Shown here: positions 30,906-31,244 of the stretch, piece after piece
Layout of the letters: each line of letters opens with the position of its first letter
Position numbering within the stretch: position 1 is the stretch's first letter
From: Saccoglossus kowalevskii
Taxonomy: Eukaryota > Hemichordata > Enteropneusta > Harrimaniidae
Length of the DNA stretch: 31,244 nucleotides
Assembly: GCF_000003605.2 (NCBI RefSeq)
Contig: NW_003135845.1
Coordinates: 79,945 to 111,188 of the forward strand
Reading direction: 5' to 3'
The notes under the pieces: generated by a model
The model's database searches: none
What the model was told of the DNA's origin: nothing
What the model saw: the letters and a program-made list of their open reading frames with translations, nothing else
Translations under genes and position numbers: made by a program

Positions 30906-31244
30906 CATTAGCATAAACTTGCATGATTTTCGTGTACCCACCCTATCCATGCATCTAATTAGCATATACTTGCATGATTTTCGTGTACCAACCATATCCA
31001 TGCATCTAATTAGCATATACTTGCATGATTTTCGTGTACCAACCATATCCATGCATCTAATTAGCATATACTTGCATGATTTTCGTGTACCAACCATATC
31101 CATGCAGCTAATTAGCATATACTTGCATGATTTTCGTGTACCAACCATATCCATGCAGCTAATTAGCATATACTTGCATGATTTTCGTGTACCAACCATA
31201 TCCATGCAGCTAATTAGCATATACTTGCATGATTTTCGTGTACC
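30906..31244. repeat. 51-bp minisatellite (six full units plus part), running off the window
   Basis: Units start at 30917, 30968, 31019, 31070, 31121, 31172 and 31223 (last one cut by the window end), each 51 bp and nearly identical. Unit 1 differs most (CCCACCCTATCC for CCAACCATATCC). Units 1-3 carry GCATCTAATTAG and units 4-6 carry GCAGCTAATTAG, so recent duplications spread blockwise. Because 51 is a multiple of three, the minus strand stays open with a 17-residue repeat (MLISCMDMVGTRKSCKY). This is a repeat artefact, not evidence of a protein. There are no spacers of independent sequence, so it is not a CRISPR array. Confidence 0.95.

Noticed and set aside
30795-31220. 141-codon minus-strand ORF with 17-residue repeats
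   Set aside because: It is open only because the 51-bp minisatellite period is a multiple of three; there is no family match or gene context.
30906-31244. Possible CRISPR array
   Set aside because: Units are contiguous and nearly identical with no unique spacers, in a eukaryotic context.

Overview
This window is animal genomic DNA made almost entirely of old transposable elements. The evidence is high AT content, no bacterial-style packed genes, and many decayed non-LTR retrotransposon (LINE) reading frames. There are also DIRS-type retroelement fossils, non-autonomous DNA transposons with target-site duplications, microsatellites and a minisatellite. I found no intact host gene, tRNA, rRNA or CRISPR array. 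The mix of DIRS fossils, CR1/Jockey-superfamily LINEs and repeats with a CAAATTAGG core fits a marine invertebrate (for example a hemichordate, echinoderm, amphioxus or mollusc). The species cannot be fixed from the sequence alone.

Layout, left to right. 1-560 is an inverted copy of a repeat that reappears at 18361. 783-3275 holds two DIRS-type fossils facing tail to tail. 3320-5140 is a minus-strand LINE, abutted by a plus-strand CR1-like reverse-transcriptase scrap (5143-5430). 5600-6860 is a plus-strand CR1/Jockey-superfamily LINE carrying a 159-bp MITE. 6960-8390 (minus) is a decayed coding region containing what looks like an RNase H1-type hybrid-binding domain. 8930-9930 is another plus-strand LINE remnant.

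9940-18360 is a three-level nest. A plus-strand LINE (9940-10214 and 16520-18360) is split by a DNA transposon with inverted repeats of about 550 bp (10215-16511). The left inverted repeat of that transposon is itself split by a near-complete LINE (10671-14347).

18361-20185 is the second copy of the CAAATTAGG-core repeat, interrupted by a 634-bp MULE-like element with a perfect 9-bp target duplication. 20190-22740 shows nothing recognisable. 22740-26790 is a plus-strand LINE with ORF1, a PHD-like finger, endonuclease and reverse transcriptase. 27167-30540 is a minus-strand LINE ending in an (AAAT)n tail. 30906-31244 is a 51-bp minisatellite that runs off the window.

The genes do not form a pathway. 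The window is a palimpsest of insertions, and its main value is the relative dating and the element boundaries that the nesting exposes. The observations most worth a second look are the hybrid-binding-domain ORF, the long-inverted-repeat transposon with no recognised transposase, the MULE-like element, and the two MITE or transposon insertions with readable target sites.
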